Source: Thalassospira xiamenensis M-5 = DSM 17429
GTDB taxonomy: Bacteria; Pseudomonadota; Alphaproteobacteria; Rhodospirillales; Thalassospiraceae
Length of the DNA: 64,000 nucleotides
Direction: 5' to 3'
Assembly: GCF_000300235.2 (NCBI RefSeq)
Contig: NZ_CP004388.1
Location: 787,501-851,500, forward strand
In this document: positions 33,124-42,859 of the stretch, piece after piece
How the letters are laid out: every line of letters begins with the position of its first letter
Numbering within the stretch: the first letter of the stretch is position 1
The notes under the pieces: model-generated
What the model was told of the DNA's origin: nothing
Database searches by the model: none
What the model saw: the letters and a program-made list of their open reading frames with translations, nothing else
Translations under genes and position numbers: made by a program

Positions 33124-34734
33124 TTATGCGTCAATCCCGCGATGCCGGTTGACAACTGCTTCGTTGACCGGCGGGGCAATTTCAACAAAGCGCGAGCCAT
33201 CCTGAAAAATCAGATGCCCCTTGTAGCCGGAGATTTGCAAAGCCTCGCGGAAGATGCCGCGAATATCGTCGCGATTATCAGATTGCAGTGGATTTTCAGT
33301 GCGCACGATCAAATCGAACTTGCTGTCTTCGCCTTTGACCAGACCGTCAAGCTGGGTGTGGCCGACTTCGCTGAAAGACAGGTCGAGCAGAAAGCGCGTG
33401 CCGGGTTCTTCCCTTTCGCCTTTCTCGTTTTCGTCGTCGCCATGTCGCCATGCCAGACGAACCTGTTCGATGCGTTCCCCCATCTGAAATGGCATCGGCA
33501 TCACACGCCAGCCATCCGGGCGTTCGTCGGCGGCCATGCCCCGCAATCTGCTGAAATCGCCTTCGAGCTTTTTAAGGATATCGTCGCCGTTCCCGTCAAT
33601 CGATGACAGGCTGTTGCTGGCGCGATCCCCCAACCAGCCGCGTGCTGTTCCCCCGGGGCCGGTCATGGCGGCAAAAAAGAACATCATCGTGGTGGTCAGT
33701 TTCGGTCCGGCCTGCGGAATATTGTTCAGAAGCGCCGCCGCCGCGCCCGGATCGTGTTGTGCCAGTGCGGTCACCGCCTGCTGCAAACTGCCCCAGTCAC
33801 GTGACAGGGCTGCGTTCTGCCCGCGTGCAATCAATTCTGCCTCTGTCATCGGAGGGGCTTGAGTGCCGCGTCCGGCGGCGGTATTGGCATCGACACTAAA
33901 CGACAGGGTCGCACCAACCGGGGCTGGAACCGGCAATTTGATGCCGACAACACCGGCAGATGTGCGAAGGGCGGTAAAGCCGTTCGGCAACATCCGGGCT
34001 TCGGCGCTATCGGGTGGCAGAACCGTCCCGGTCAGCACCAGCGGGGTTGCTGTTCCGGCCGCACCTGTACCGCCTGCGACAACCTGACCTGAGATACCCG
34101 CACCCGATGGCGTTCCCAGCGCGCCGCCGGTTGTTATAGCGGGCGGCATGGTACCGGTTGCATTCATGTTGGCAATCTGGGCGGCCTTGCCGGCACTGAC
34201 GGCACCCTGACCGACAAAGATAACCTGTGTCTGGCTTCCGGCGGGTAACTGACTGCCATTGGGCAGGGTCAGGTTGCTTGTTGTGATGGCGTTAAAGGCC
34301 TGGCCGGGGATCAGAACGTTGCCATTGATCCCGGTGGTCGGCAATCCGCCGCCAGTTCCGGTTGTGCCCGGTGTCAGCGTTTGCGGCAGCACCTGAAGGC
34401 GAAGGGCGGCTGCGGGGTCGCTGCCCTGCTGCGGCTGTCCCTGGGGCATGATCCGCACCCAAAGAAAGTCCCCCAGATTGGCCGGAAGGGGTGTTGGCAG
34501 TTTTATATTAACCTGCCCCAGACTGGTCAGAAGGGTAAGTTCATTACCCGAACGCGACTGAACAGACGCCTGAAGCAGGCTTTCGACCGGCAGTTTTGCA
34601 ATGGCATTGGCGACCTGCTGGGCAGCACTGACCTGAGAAGGCGGCTGTGGACTACCCGATGCCCCGCCGGCCGTCGCACCGCCCTGACCGCCAACGGCAG
34701 TGCCTGGTGTTACGGCTTGTGGCGGGAGAGTCAT
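33124..34734 (-). CDS. FliK-like protein, second hook-length-control-type gene
   Basis: 536 residues. A Gly/Thr/Pro-rich disordered N-terminal part (1-55), then LPVESLLQASVQSRSGNELTLLTS and a long variable middle. The C-terminal 110 residues contain FLLDLSFSEVGHTQLDGLVK and ISGYKGHLIFQDG, which follow the FliK C-terminal (hook-switch) pattern of beta strands plus a late helix. It is the last gene of the fliF operon, 4 bp after flhG, so it is a flagellar protein. A more typical FliK is encoded at 47361-48863. Its role could be length control of another substructure or an unrelated soluble assembly factor. Confidence 0.6.
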   Translation of the reverse strand: MTLPPQAVTPGTAVGGQGGATAGGASGSPQPPSQVSAAQQVANAIAKLPVESLLQASVQSRSGNELTLLTSLGQVNIKLPTPLPANLGDFLWVRIMPQGQPQQGSDPAAALRLQVLPQTLTPGTTGTGGGLPTTGINGNVLIPGQAFNAITTSNLTLPNGSQLPAGSQTQVIFVGQGAVSAGKAAQIANMNATGTMPPAITTGGALGTPSGAGISGQVVAGGTGAAGTATPLVLTGTVLPPDSAEARMLPNGFTALRTSAGVVGIKLPVPAPVGATLSFSVDANTAAGRGTQAPPMTEAELIARGQNAALSRDWGSLQQAVTALAQHDPGAAAALLNNIPQAGPKLTTTMMFFFAAMTGPGGTARGWLGDRASNSLSSIDGNGDDILKKLEGDFSRLRGMAADERPDGWRVMPMPFQMGERIEQVRLAWRHGDDENEKGEREEPGTRFLLDLSFSEVGHTQLDGLVKGEDSKFDLIVRTENPLQSDNRDDIRGIFREALQISGYKGHLIFQDGSRFVEIAPPVNEAVVNRHRGIDA

Positions 34735-34738
34735 GGCG

Positions 34739-35527
34739 TCAGCCCTCCAGCAGCTTTTGCGTGATCGCTTCCATATCGTGGGCGGCATCGCAATTGGGAT
34801 GGCGCATCAGAAGCGGGGTCTGTGACCGAATGCATTCGGAAACACGCGGATCGGCACGTACAACACCCAGAAGTGGCGGGCTGATTTTCAGGAAACCTTC
34901 GCAGGCTTTAAGAAGCTTGTTGTAGATCGCCTCGCCTTCCTTGCGGTCCTTGGCCATATTGACCACCACCCGGATATCCGTTTTGGGCCGCGCCATATGT
35001 GTGACTTTGATAAAGGCATAGGCATCGGTTAGCGATGTCGGATCACCGTTGGTGATGACAATCACCGTATTGGCAAGGCTGGTCATCTGACGCACACCCT
35101 GATCAACACCCGCACCAAGGTCGATCAGGACCTTGTCGTAACTTTTACCGGTCTGGATCAAATCATCGGATAGGGCCTGAAGACGGGTCACGGGCAGATT
35201 GGCAAGACTGCCCGATCCGCTGCGCCCGGCAATGATGTCAAAGCCGCCATCGGGGAAGGGGGTTACGGCATCGCGCAAACCGATCCGTCCGGAAATCACC
35301 CCGCCCAGATCATGTTTGGGCATCAGGCCAAGCTGGATGTCGATGTTGGCAAGGCCAAGATCACCATCAAACAACAGGACTTTTTTGCCTTCGCGCACCA
35401 GCGAATGGGTCAGGGTAATGGCAAACCAGGTCTTGCCCACGCCCCCCTTGCCAGATGCGATGGCAAGGACGTTGCGGCCTTTGGCGCGCGGAGCAGTTTT
35501 GGATACTTCATCAGACTTGGCAGTCAT
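34739..35527 (-). CDS. flhG: Flagellar number regulator FlhG/FleN (MinD-like ATPase)
   Basis: 262 residues of the ParA/MinD family. Deviant Walker A ASGKGGVGKTWFAI (about 23-36), LLFDGDLGLANIDIQLGL as in FlhG, LIDLGAGVD and VVNMAKD. It partners with the GTPase FlhF to set flagellar number and pole. Its ATG overlaps the flhF stop (ATGA). The N-terminal 20 residues are polar; a DQAxxLR-type FlhF-activating motif is not obvious. Confidence 0.92.
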   Translation of the reverse strand: MTAKSDEVSKTAPRAKGRNVLAIASGKGGVGKTWFAITLTHSLVREGKKVLLFDGDLGLANIDIQLGLMPKHDLGGVISGRIGLRDAVTPFPDGGFDIIAGRSGSGSLANLPVTRLQALSDDLIQTGKSYDKVLIDLGAGVDQGVRQMTSLANTVIVITNGDPTSLTDAYAFIKVTHMARPKTDIRVVVNMAKDRKEGEAIYNKLLKACEGFLKISPPLLGVVRADPRVSECIRSQTPLLMRHPNCDAAHDMEAITQKLLEG

Positions 35528-36510
35528 TTCACGACCTCGGAGAAACTCGGTTTCGCGTTCTCGGCGCGATGGGACGGTATCAGAAGTTTGGCCAGGGCGA
35601 CGGGGCTTATTGCGGTTAGACCGTCTGCGACCTGGGCCGTCATACTGACATTGCAAAGGGAAAGATTTCCTGAATCTGCACCGTATAACGCGCCGCCAAG
35701 GCGCGATGCAACATCCAGTCGGGAAATCACCATGCGCGCAACGCCGCAATCGGCAAAGGCATTGGCGATATCGGCACATTCGTCGGCATCAATCCCGGCG
35801 GGATTGACCAGTACGGGTTCGCTTGGCACAACGGACATGAAATCGCCCAGTGCCTTGATGTCGGCATCGACATAGGGATTGCAGCTTGCCGTGTCGACCA
35901 GAACCATGTCGGCATCCCGCATACGGGCAAACTGGGCTTTGAATTCTTCGGGTGTTTTGACCAGTGACAGATTGATGTTCAGGATACGGGTGAATGCCTC
36001 AAGCTGGGCCACACCGCCTGCGCGTTTGTAATCGGTGGTCAGAACCGCGACTTTTCGCTTTTTCATCACTGCACGGGCAGCAGTTTTGGCAACCGCCAGC
36101 GTTTTGCCGCAACCGGGCGGGCCGACAAAGGCCAAGGCACGCGGCGTGTTTTTTTCCGGCAACGGCGAAAAATCAAAAATCTCGTCCAGTGCCGATGCCA
36201 GTAATTGCTGTGCGGTAGTGGCACCGCTTTCGCGGCCCATAAGATCACAAAGCCGCAAACGCAGCCGTTCGGGCAGATTATGACGGAGAAGGGCTTCTTG
36301 TGCGTGATCAAACAGTTCCTGATGACCCGGAGGGCCTTGATCCGCGATATCGAAATCCAGATCCGGATCACGATCAAGGGCCGCGGTCAGCCGCACGCCC
36401 GTGCCCGGAATATCCTGGGTCGATACGATAATGGCATCCGATCCCATATGCTCTTTGACCAGTGCCATCGCCTCGGTCATGGTCGGGGCGCTGAACGTCT
36501 TAAGGCGCAT
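35524..36510 (-). CDS. flhF: Flagellar SRP-type GTPase FlhF
   Basis: 328 residues. N-terminal FlhF segment MRLKTFSAPTMTEAMALVKEHMGSDAIIVSTQ, then the NG GTPase: G1 AFVGPPGCGKTLAVAKTA (about 127), VLTTDYKRAGGVAQLEAFTRIL, DTASCNP at G3 (usually DTAG) and a C-terminal helix. It places the flagellum at the pole. The linker is short compared with Vibrio FlhF (about 500 residues). Between flhA and flhG, with translational overlap to flhG. Confidence 0.92.
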   Translation of the reverse strand: MRLKTFSAPTMTEAMALVKEHMGSDAIIVSTQDIPGTGVRLTAALDRDPDLDFDIADQGPPGHQELFDHAQEALLRHNLPERLRLRLCDLMGRESGATTAQQLLASALDEIFDFSPLPEKNTPRALAFVGPPGCGKTLAVAKTAARAVMKKRKVAVLTTDYKRAGGVAQLEAFTRILNINLSLVKTPEEFKAQFARMRDADMVLVDTASCNPYVDADIKALGDFMSVVPSEPVLVNPAGIDADECADIANAFADCGVARMVISRLDVASRLGGALYGADSGNLSLCNVSMTAQVADGLTAISPVALAKLLIPSHRAENAKPSFSEVVK

Positions 36511-36534
36511 ATGCTGTCCCCTCGCAACGGATCA

Positions 36535-38691
36535 TCATATCTGCCCCATGGTTTTGAGTTGGGCCTTGGGATGAATTTCATTTTGCGACATGACAACCGT
36601 GGTGGGCCGGAATCGTTCGACAATGGATCGGACATAGGGACGAATGCCGGGACTGGTCAAAAGAACCGGGCTTTCGCCCATCATGCCAAGTCGCTCGAAC
36701 GTGGTGCGAACCTTGTTGATAAATTCCTGAAGCTGGCTTGGCGGGATCGAAAGTTGCTTTTCCTCGCCAGAGCCGACCAGACTTTCGGCAAATATCTGTT
36801 CCCACTGCGGTGACAGGGTCACCAGCGGGATCACGCCATCATGGTTGGTATTCACATCCGACAACTGTCGTGCCAGGCGGGAACGCACATGTTCGGTCAT
36901 GAAGGTCGGATTACGCGTAAAGGCGGTGGATTCCGCAATTCCTTCAAGAATGGTCGGCAGATCGCGGATCGATATGCGTTCGGTCAGAAGGTTTTGCAGA
37001 ACGCGCTGAACCCCGCCAACGGAAACCTGACCCGGTACGATGTCTTCGACCAGTTTTTTCTGGTCGTCGTCGAGCTCGTCCAGAAGCTTCTGGGTTTCGG
37101 CATAGGACAGAAGTTCGGGCATGTGGTCCTTGATCACCTCGGTAATATGGGTGGTGATCACGGTTTGCGGATCAACAACGGTATAGCCACGGAACATGGC
37201 CTCTTCCTTCATGCCCTGTTCGATCCACATGGCTGGCAGGTTGAAGGTCGGTTCCATGGTTTTTTCACCGGCAAGGGTGATTTCCTCGCCGCGCGGATCC
37301 ATGACCAGCAGCATGTTGGGGCGAAGGTCGCCACGGCCGGCCTCGATTTCCTTGACGCGCAGTACATAGGTGTTGGCGGGAAGCTGCATATTGTCTTGAA
37401 TACGCACACTGGGCATGACAAAGCCCATATCGGTCGCCAACTGACGGCGTAGCGCCTTGATCTGATCGGTCAGTTTCTGGCCGCGTTCGGTGCTGATCAG
37501 CGACAGCAGGCCATATCCCAGTTCAAGCCGCACATAATCCATGCGAAGCGCATTGGCGATCGGTTCTTCGGGTGGCGGGCCTGCGGCATCCGCGGCGGTC
37601 TGGGCTTCTTCCATCTGGGCGTTGGCGGCGGCTTCTTTCTGTTTTCGGCCCAAATGCCACGCAAGGTAGCCCAGCACAATCGCCAGACCAAGGAACCAGA
37701 CCATCGGAATACCTGGCAAAAGCGACATGCCGGCCATCATCGCCGAGGCAACACCAAGAGCTGCGGGGTAATTGCTTACCTGTCCGAAAACGGCCTTTTC
37801 AGTTGCGCCGTCAAGGCCGCCCTTGGTGACCAGAAGGCCAGCGGCCGTCGAGACGATCAGGGCGGGAATCTGCGACACCAGACCATCGCCAACAGTCAGG
37901 ATCGTGTAGGTTTCAGTGGCTTCGGCCAGTGATAGGCCCATCTGGGCGGTGCCGATAATAATGCCGCCGATCACGTTGATGAAGGTAATCAGGATACCAG
38001 CAACCGCATCACCGCGGACGAATTTGGATGCACCATCCATGGAACCGAAGAACGAGCTTTCGTCTTCCAGTTCCTTGCGGCGAGCCTTGGCCTGCGCTTC
38101 ATTGATCAGACCCGATGACAGATCGGCGTCAATCGCCATCTGTTTACCGGGCATGGCATCAAGGGTGAAGCGTGCAGCGACTTCGGCGATACGACCGGAA
38201 CCCTTGGTGATAACCACAAAGTTGATGATCACAAGGATGGCAAAAACAATAATCCCGATCACGAAATTGCCCGAGATCAGGAAACTGCCGAATGCCTCGA
38301 TCACCGCACCGGCAGCATGGGTGCCTTCGTGTCCGTGGCCCAGAATCAGACGCGTGGTTGCAATGTTTAGCGCCAGTCGAAGCGACGTCGCGACCAGCAG
38401 GATCATCGGGAAAGAGTTGAATTCCAAAGGTTTCTGGATGAATAGCGACGTCATCAGGATCAGCACCGAGAAGCTGATCGACAGGGCGAGCAGGAAGTCG
38501 AGTAGCCAGGGCGGCATCGGGAACATCATGACCACAAGGATCAGGATGAAGCCAAGCGCCATGGCGATATCGCCACGTTTCATGGCCGACCGGACGCGTG
38601 ACTGGATACCAGCCATATTCAGGCCGCCCGCACTTTGGGGGCCTTGTGACCCGTCAGATCCTGCCGGTGTGATGTCTCGACCGTCGGCCAT
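36535..38691 (-). CDS. flhA: Flagellar export gate protein FlhA
   Basis: 718 residues. Eight TM helices in the first 350 residues, with the conserved cytoplasmic loop TKGSGRIAEVAARFTLDAMPGKQMAIDADLSSG (FHIPEP region, about 170-215), and the cytoplasmic ring domain 375-718 (VRIQDNMQLPANTYVLRVKEIEAG, VVDPQTVITTHITEVI). It forms the nonameric export gate and docks substrate-chaperone complexes such as FliS-flagellin. Length normal (about 690-700). Confidence 0.98.
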   Translation of the reverse strand: MADGRDITPAGSDGSQGPQSAGGLNMAGIQSRVRSAMKRGDIAMALGFILILVVMMFPMPPWLLDFLLALSISFSVLILMTSLFIQKPLEFNSFPMILLVATSLRLALNIATTRLILGHGHEGTHAAGAVIEAFGSFLISGNFVIGIIVFAILVIINFVVITKGSGRIAEVAARFTLDAMPGKQMAIDADLSSGLINEAQAKARRKELEDESSFFGSMDGASKFVRGDAVAGILITFINVIGGIIIGTAQMGLSLAEATETYTILTVGDGLVSQIPALIVSTAAGLLVTKGGLDGATEKAVFGQVSNYPAALGVASAMMAGMSLLPGIPMVWFLGLAIVLGYLAWHLGRKQKEAAANAQMEEAQTAADAAGPPPEEPIANALRMDYVRLELGYGLLSLISTERGQKLTDQIKALRRQLATDMGFVMPSVRIQDNMQLPANTYVLRVKEIEAGRGDLRPNMLLVMDPRGEEITLAGEKTMEPTFNLPAMWIEQGMKEEAMFRGYTVVDPQTVITTHITEVIKDHMPELLSYAETQKLLDELDDDQKKLVEDIVPGQVSVGGVQRVLQNLLTERISIRDLPTILEGIAESTAFTRNPTFMTEHVRSRLARQLSDVNTNHDGVIPLVTLSPQWEQIFAESLVGSGEEKQLSIPPSQLQEFINKVRTTFERLGMMGESPVLLTSPGIRPYVRSIVERFRPTTVVMSQNEIHPKAQLKTMGQI

Positions 38692-38776
38692 GTTGACTTC
38701 TGGTTACCCTATGTTGCGCGATCCCGGGAATGCATCCCTTGTTCTGATATGGGGTGCACCGGTCGTTTTGTAATAA

Positions 38777-40360
38777 TCAGTCCTGACCATTGCCAGGTTG
38801 CGGCACGGCAAGGCCTTCGTCGGTATATTGACGAAGCTTGTTGCGCAGTGTGCGGATCGAAATGCCGAGAATGTTTGCCGCATGGGTGCGGTTGCCAAAG
38901 CAATGTTTCAGCGTATCGATGATCAGATCGCGTTCGACATCTGCAACCGTGCGACCGACCAGGGCTGCCGTGACCGATGAATCCGCGTTGGTTTGATCGG
39001 CGCTATCCGCATCATGGTCGATCGGTGCTGCCGGGCAGGGTGCTGCATAATCGTCGTGATGATCAGGCAGCGGGGCAGGTGCGTATGGTGCCTGCTGTGC
39101 CGGGGGAACCGGACGATAGGCCGCACCACCATAAGCCGCATTGGCATTGGCATAGGCCGAACTTGCGCGGGACGGCGCACTGGGGGCTGGCTGCGAAGGA
39201 GCCGGGGCAGGTGCCGCTGTTTCGGGGGGCGGAGCAGACTGCCAGCCCGGTTCGCTACTTCCGGCACCCGAAAGCATGATGGCTTCAGGGCCGATTTCCG
39301 TCGGACCGGCAATCAGGACGGCGCGGTGCATGGTATTTTCAAGTTCGCGAACATTGCCACGCCAATGATGGCTACGCAAACGCGTGATTGCCAGCGGACT
39401 GATCGGGCGGATCGGTACATCGTTGGCTTCGGAATATTTTTTAACAAAAAATTCCGCCAGAACTGGAATATCGTCAGGCCGTTCGCGCAACGAAGGAATA
39501 TCGAGATTGACGACGTTCAGGCGGAAATAAAGATCTTCACGGAAGTTGCCCGCATTGACTTCGGCCTCAAGATTGCGGTTCGAGGTCGCAAGAATACGGA
39601 CATCAACCTTGACCGGGCTTTTACCGCCCAGACGGTCGATTTCCTTTTCCTGAATGGCGCGCAGCAGCTTTGCCTGAAGGCGGACATCCATTTCGCTGAT
39701 TTCATCAAGCAAAAGGGTACCGCCATTGGCTTCTTCAAACTTTCCGATGCGTCGGGCCTGTGCGCCGGTAAATGCACCTTTTTCATGGCCAAACAGTTCG
39801 GATTCAAGAAGGTTGTCGGGAATCGCGGCACAGTTCACGGCAACGAATGGTTTGTCCGCCCGGTTGGATTTACGATGAACAAAGCGCGAGATGATTTCCT
39901 TGCCGGTACCGCTTTCGCCCGTAATCAGGATGGAGGCGGAACTGTTGGCGACCTGGGTTGCGAGACGAAGGGTTTCCGCCATGCGGGCATCGCGATGGAT
40001 CAGGGCATGGCTTTCTTCGGTGACGGCCTCGAAGATGGCGGCAATCAGGTCGGCTTCGGGGGGCAGGGGGATGAATTCCTGGGCACCGGCCTTGATGGCA
40101 TTGACCGCACCATTGACGTCATTGCCGATGCCACACGCGACAACCGGGACATTGATCCGTTCACGATGCATGGCTTCGATCAAGGCTGCAACATCAAGGG
40201 TGATGTCAGCCATGACAAGATCGATCCGGTTGCCTGCGCGCAGGATATTCAGCGATGTCGTGACACTTTCGGCCAACTGGACTGTTGCGCCGCGTGCCAT
40301 CGCGATCTTGCTGGCTGCGCCGATCTGACCGCCCAGTCCACCAACGATCAATACCTGCAT
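38777..40360 (-). CDS. flbD: Sigma-54-dependent flagellar activator FlbD
   Basis: 527 residues. The N-terminal pseudo-receiver (1-120) closely resembles Caulobacter FlbD: the acidic pair is replaced by Gly-Gly (VGGLGGQ) while D52 remains (VMADITLD). AAA+ domain 135-370: Walker A GESGTGKE, the sigma-54 contact loop GAFTGA in [10 protein letters not shown], Walker [12 protein letters not shown] Pro/Ala-rich linker of about 90 residues follows, then a Fis-type HTH ([20 protein letters not shown]). It activates sigma-54 promoters of late flagellar genes; three candidate targets lie in this window. Between motA and flhA. Confidence 0.96.
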   Translation of the reverse strand: MQVLIVGGLGGQIGAASKIAMARGATVQLAESVTTSLNILRAGNRIDLVMADITLDVAALIEAMHRERINVPVVACGIGNDVNGAVNAIKAGAQEFIPLPPEADLIAAIFEAVTEESHALIHRDARMAETLRLATQVANSSASILITGESGTGKEIISRFVHRKSNRADKPFVAVNCAAIPDNLLESELFGHEKGAFTGAQARRIGKFEEANGGTLLLDEISEMDVRLQAKLLRAIQEKEIDRLGGKSPVKVDVRILATSNRNLEAEVNAGNFREDLYFRLNVVNLDIPSLRERPDDIPVLAEFFVKKYSEANDVPIRPISPLAITRLRSHHWRGNVRELENTMHRAVLIAGPTEIGPEAIMLSGAGSSEPGWQSAPPPETAAPAPAPSQPAPSAPSRASSAYANANAAYGGAAYRPVPPAQQAPYAPAPLPDHHDDYAAPCPAAPIDHDADSADQTNADSSVTAALVGRTVADVERDLIIDTLKHCFGNRTHAANILGISIRTLRNKLRQYTDEGLAVPQPGNGQD

Positions 40361-40418
40361 AGTCTCATCTCTTTCCGCTTCGTTCCCAATGGCAATTTCA
40401 ATTGGTGGGTTTCACCGA

Positions 40419-41213
40419 TCAATCGAAATAGCTGACCCGTTTTGACGGGGGCAGGATGGAGTTGATCAGCATTTCCAGACGACGGGGGTTTTCCTGTCGC
40501 CCGATGGAGACGGCCCCCACCATATAGACCGAATTCAAAAGTTCTTCTTCGCCCGAGTTGCGTTCAAGTTTGGCAGCAAGCGGCATAAAAACCATGTTTG
40601 CCAGAACAGCACCATAGAAAGTCGTCAGAAGGGCAACTGCCATGGACGGCCCGATCGAGGACGGGTCATCAAGGTTGCCAAGCATCTGCACCAGACCGAT
40701 CAGTGTCCCGATCAGCCCCATGGCCGGTGCGATATCGCCAGCCTTTTTCATGATGTTCGCACCTTTCTGGTGGCGACCGATGGTGGCGTTCATGTCCTTG
40801 CGCATGATGGCTTCGACTTCTTCGGGTGGTGTGCCATCGACGACAAGCGACAGTCCCTTCCAAAGATATTCCTCGCTTTGCAGACTGTCGAGATGCCCCT
40901 GAAGCGATAGGACCCCGCCTTTGCGGGCGATTTCAGCCAGTTGCAGGATTTGCAGGGCAGCATCGGCAGGGTTGCGCGATTTGTGGAAAATCGTGCGCAT
41001 CAGAACCTTGCCAGCCCCCAGGAATTCGCCCAGCGCAAAACACACAGCGGTAATCGCAGCCGTGCCGCCGATCACGATCAGAACGGATGGAATATCAATA
41101 AATGCCCCGGGCGATCCCCCCAATACGATCGCCGCGATAATAAGCGCGAAGCCAATAGCCAGCCCCGCAACCGTCGCGATATCAAACGACGTTTTAGTCC
41201 CCCCGTCCGCCAT
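40419..41213 (-). CDS. motA: Flagellar stator protein MotA/PomA type
   Basis: 264 residues with four TM helices. FDIATVAGLAIGFALIIAAIVLGGSPGAFIDIPSVLIVIGG is TM1-2; GDIAPAMGLIGTLIGLVQML and LLTTFYGAVLANMVFMPLAAKL are TM3-4, with the conserved Pro residues that flank the ion path. The cytoplasmic loop carries the charged residues for torque (RKGGVLSLQ). The PomA/MotP-like form suggests possible Na+ use, but that depends on the MotB partner, which is not in the window. Embedded in the fliF operon. Confidence 0.93.
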   Translation of the reverse strand: MADGGTKTSFDIATVAGLAIGFALIIAAIVLGGSPGAFIDIPSVLIVIGGTAAITAVCFALGEFLGAGKVLMRTIFHKSRNPADAALQILQLAEIARKGGVLSLQGHLDSLQSEEYLWKGLSLVVDGTPPEEVEAIMRKDMNATIGRHQKGANIMKKAGDIAPAMGLIGTLIGLVQMLGNLDDPSSIGPSMAVALLTTFYGAVLANMVFMPLAAKLERNSGEEELLNSVYMVGAVSIGRQENPRRLEMLINSILPPSKRVSYFD

Positions 41214-41235
41214 ACCCGCTCATCCTCTCAAAAGA

Positions 41236-41598
41236 CTAGTTTTTCTCGGACTTGATGATTTCCGTCATGGTTACCCCCAGACGGTCTTCGACAACCACCA
41301 CTTCGCCGCGTGCGACCAGACGGTTGTTTACATAAATATCAATAGCTTCCCCAACCTTGCGGTCAAGCTCTACCACTGCGCCACGCCCCAGTTTTAGCAG
41401 CTGGCTTACCTGCATGGTTGCTTTTCCAAGGACTGCCGAAACCTGAACGGGAATGTCGTAAACCGCTTCGAGATCCTTGGAGGTCTTCATGGCATCGCTG
41501 CCGATCTCGGCGGCGGCCAGAAGTTCGGTACCTTCGCCCTCTAGCTCGATATCATCATTATCGAGTTCCGAGAGTTCAAGATCGTCATCATCGGCCAT
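41236..41598 (-). CDS. fliN: Flagellar switch protein FliN
   Basis: 120 residues. Acidic N-terminal tail (DDDLELSELDNDDIELEGEG), then the SpoA domain: DIPVQVSAVLGKATMQVSQLLKLGRGAVVELDRKVGEAIDIYVNNRLVARGEVVVVEDRLGV. It forms the lower C-ring and the FliH docking site. Its start overlaps the end of fliH by 11 bp. It converges with no other gene; motA follows after 22 bp. Confidence 0.97.
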   Translation of the reverse strand: MADDDDLELSELDNDDIELEGEGTELLAAAEIGSDAMKTSKDLEAVYDIPVQVSAVLGKATMQVSQLLKLGRGAVVELDRKVGEAIDIYVNNRLVARGEVVVVEDRLGVTMTEIIKSEKN

Positions 41599-42778
41599 TT
41601 TCGTCTCCTGATCCTTGAGCTTCCTGCGTCACATCGGCTTCTGTTTCGTTCCGGGTATCGGGTTTGCGATCTTCCTGCAACGGGTTCCCATCCTGTTGTC
41701 GCGGATCGCTTTTCTCCTCATCCCGGATCTGAGTGTGCGACGCATCATCCTTGGGGGATGTTGGCATATTAACCTGTTCTGTGCCATGACCTTCTTCGAT
41801 CTGGCCTGTCGGTTGACCGGCTTGGTGTGATCCGGTTCCACCATCCCTGATATAATTATCACCTGTCGGGGTGGCCTGCATTTCGGAAGTATCAGGTTCT
41901 GTCGCATAGGTTGGTGTCAAATCATGCCCCGAAACGGTTGTTTCCGGTTTCGCCGACGGGGTTTCTGGACTTGCCGGGCGGGGGGCGGGCGGAAGGTCAG
42001 CAAGCCGGGTGTTCTGGACATCAGGATCGCCCATGTCATTTTCTTCAAACTCGTGCTCCTCGCTATGATTTTGAAGGACACGTTCGACGATATCGTTGAT
42101 TTCGGCCCAGATGCGTTTGGTTTCCCGCACAGCCGTTCCGTCACCCCACGATACATGGCAGTCACCCAGATCAATATCGGGCTCGCCAACAACCGCGACC
42201 TTACCCGAAAAACCCCGCGACTGTGCGATTTTTTCAACACTTTCGGAAACCATGTCGCTGATATCGGGGTGGACCTGAACGATCACCTTGGGAACATCGA
42301 ACAGATTGGCAAGGCACTGACGGACTATGCTTTCGATTTCAGTCAGTTCGAACTGTTTTGACCAGGCCGGGGCGATTTTGCGCATGATGCCGACGGCAAC
42401 ATGAATGGCATCCTCGTTGATGCGGGCATTGGCACGTTTCTGCTGTTCGTCAATTTGCGCAAGTTTTTCGGCAAGTCGTGCGGACGTATCTGTCAAAGCC
42501 TGTTGCAGGGATGACTGGATTTCCGCGCGGCCTTGCTCGACACCGCGCGCAAAGCCTTCTGCGTCGGCTGCCTCGCGCGCAGCTGCCTCGGCCTCTGCAA
42601 TCATCTGGGCGGCCTGTTCTTCGGTATAAACCGCTGGAGGCGGAGGCGGGGCTTCGTCCTCTTTCTTCTTTTTCTTTTTGCCCAGAGAATAATGTTCATC
42701 ATCCGAACCGGACGAACGAATGACGTTATCGGCATCATCGAAACTGAGCGAGAATTTGAATTTTTCAATGGCCGTCAT
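41588..42778 (-). CDS. fliH: Flagellar export apparatus stator FliH, with long C-terminal tail
   Basis: 396 residues. FliH-like core about 60-230: an Ala/Glu coiled coil, then INEDAIHVAVGIMRKIAPAWSKQFELTEIESIVRQCLANL and GDCHVSWGDGTA, the V-ATPase-E-like C-terminal fold that binds FliI. About 150 more residues follow, acidic and rich in Thr, Pro, Gln and Asp, with no visible fold; ordinary FliH is about 235 residues. The start at 42778 (MTAIEKFKF) is preferred over an upstream in-frame codon at 42808. Overlaps fliN. Confidence 0.9.
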   Translation of the reverse strand: MTAIEKFKFSLSFDDADNVIRSSGSDDEHYSLGKKKKKKEDEAPPPPPAVYTEEQAAQMIAEAEAAAREAADAEGFARGVEQGRAEIQSSLQQALTDTSARLAEKLAQIDEQQKRANARINEDAIHVAVGIMRKIAPAWSKQFELTEIESIVRQCLANLFDVPKVIVQVHPDISDMVSESVEKIAQSRGFSGKVAVVGEPDIDLGDCHVSWGDGTAVRETKRIWAEINDIVERVLQNHSEEHEFEENDMGDPDVQNTRLADLPPAPRPASPETPSAKPETTVSGHDLTPTYATEPDTSEMQATPTGDNYIRDGGTGSHQAGQPTGQIEEGHGTEQVNMPTSPKDDASHTQIRDEEKSDPRQQDGNPLQEDRKPDTRNETEADVTQEAQGSGDENGR

Positions 42779-42859
42779 ATCGAACCGCTGGTTTGATTTG
42801 TGCGACAAGCAGGCCGGCGGCCTTATGCCAACCTGCCCGTGAATGAACCGTCAGGCATA

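Noticed and set aside
38993-40435. 480-residue plus-strand frame opposite flbD
   Set aside because: Antisense shadow; flbD on the minus strand has all AAA+ motifs.
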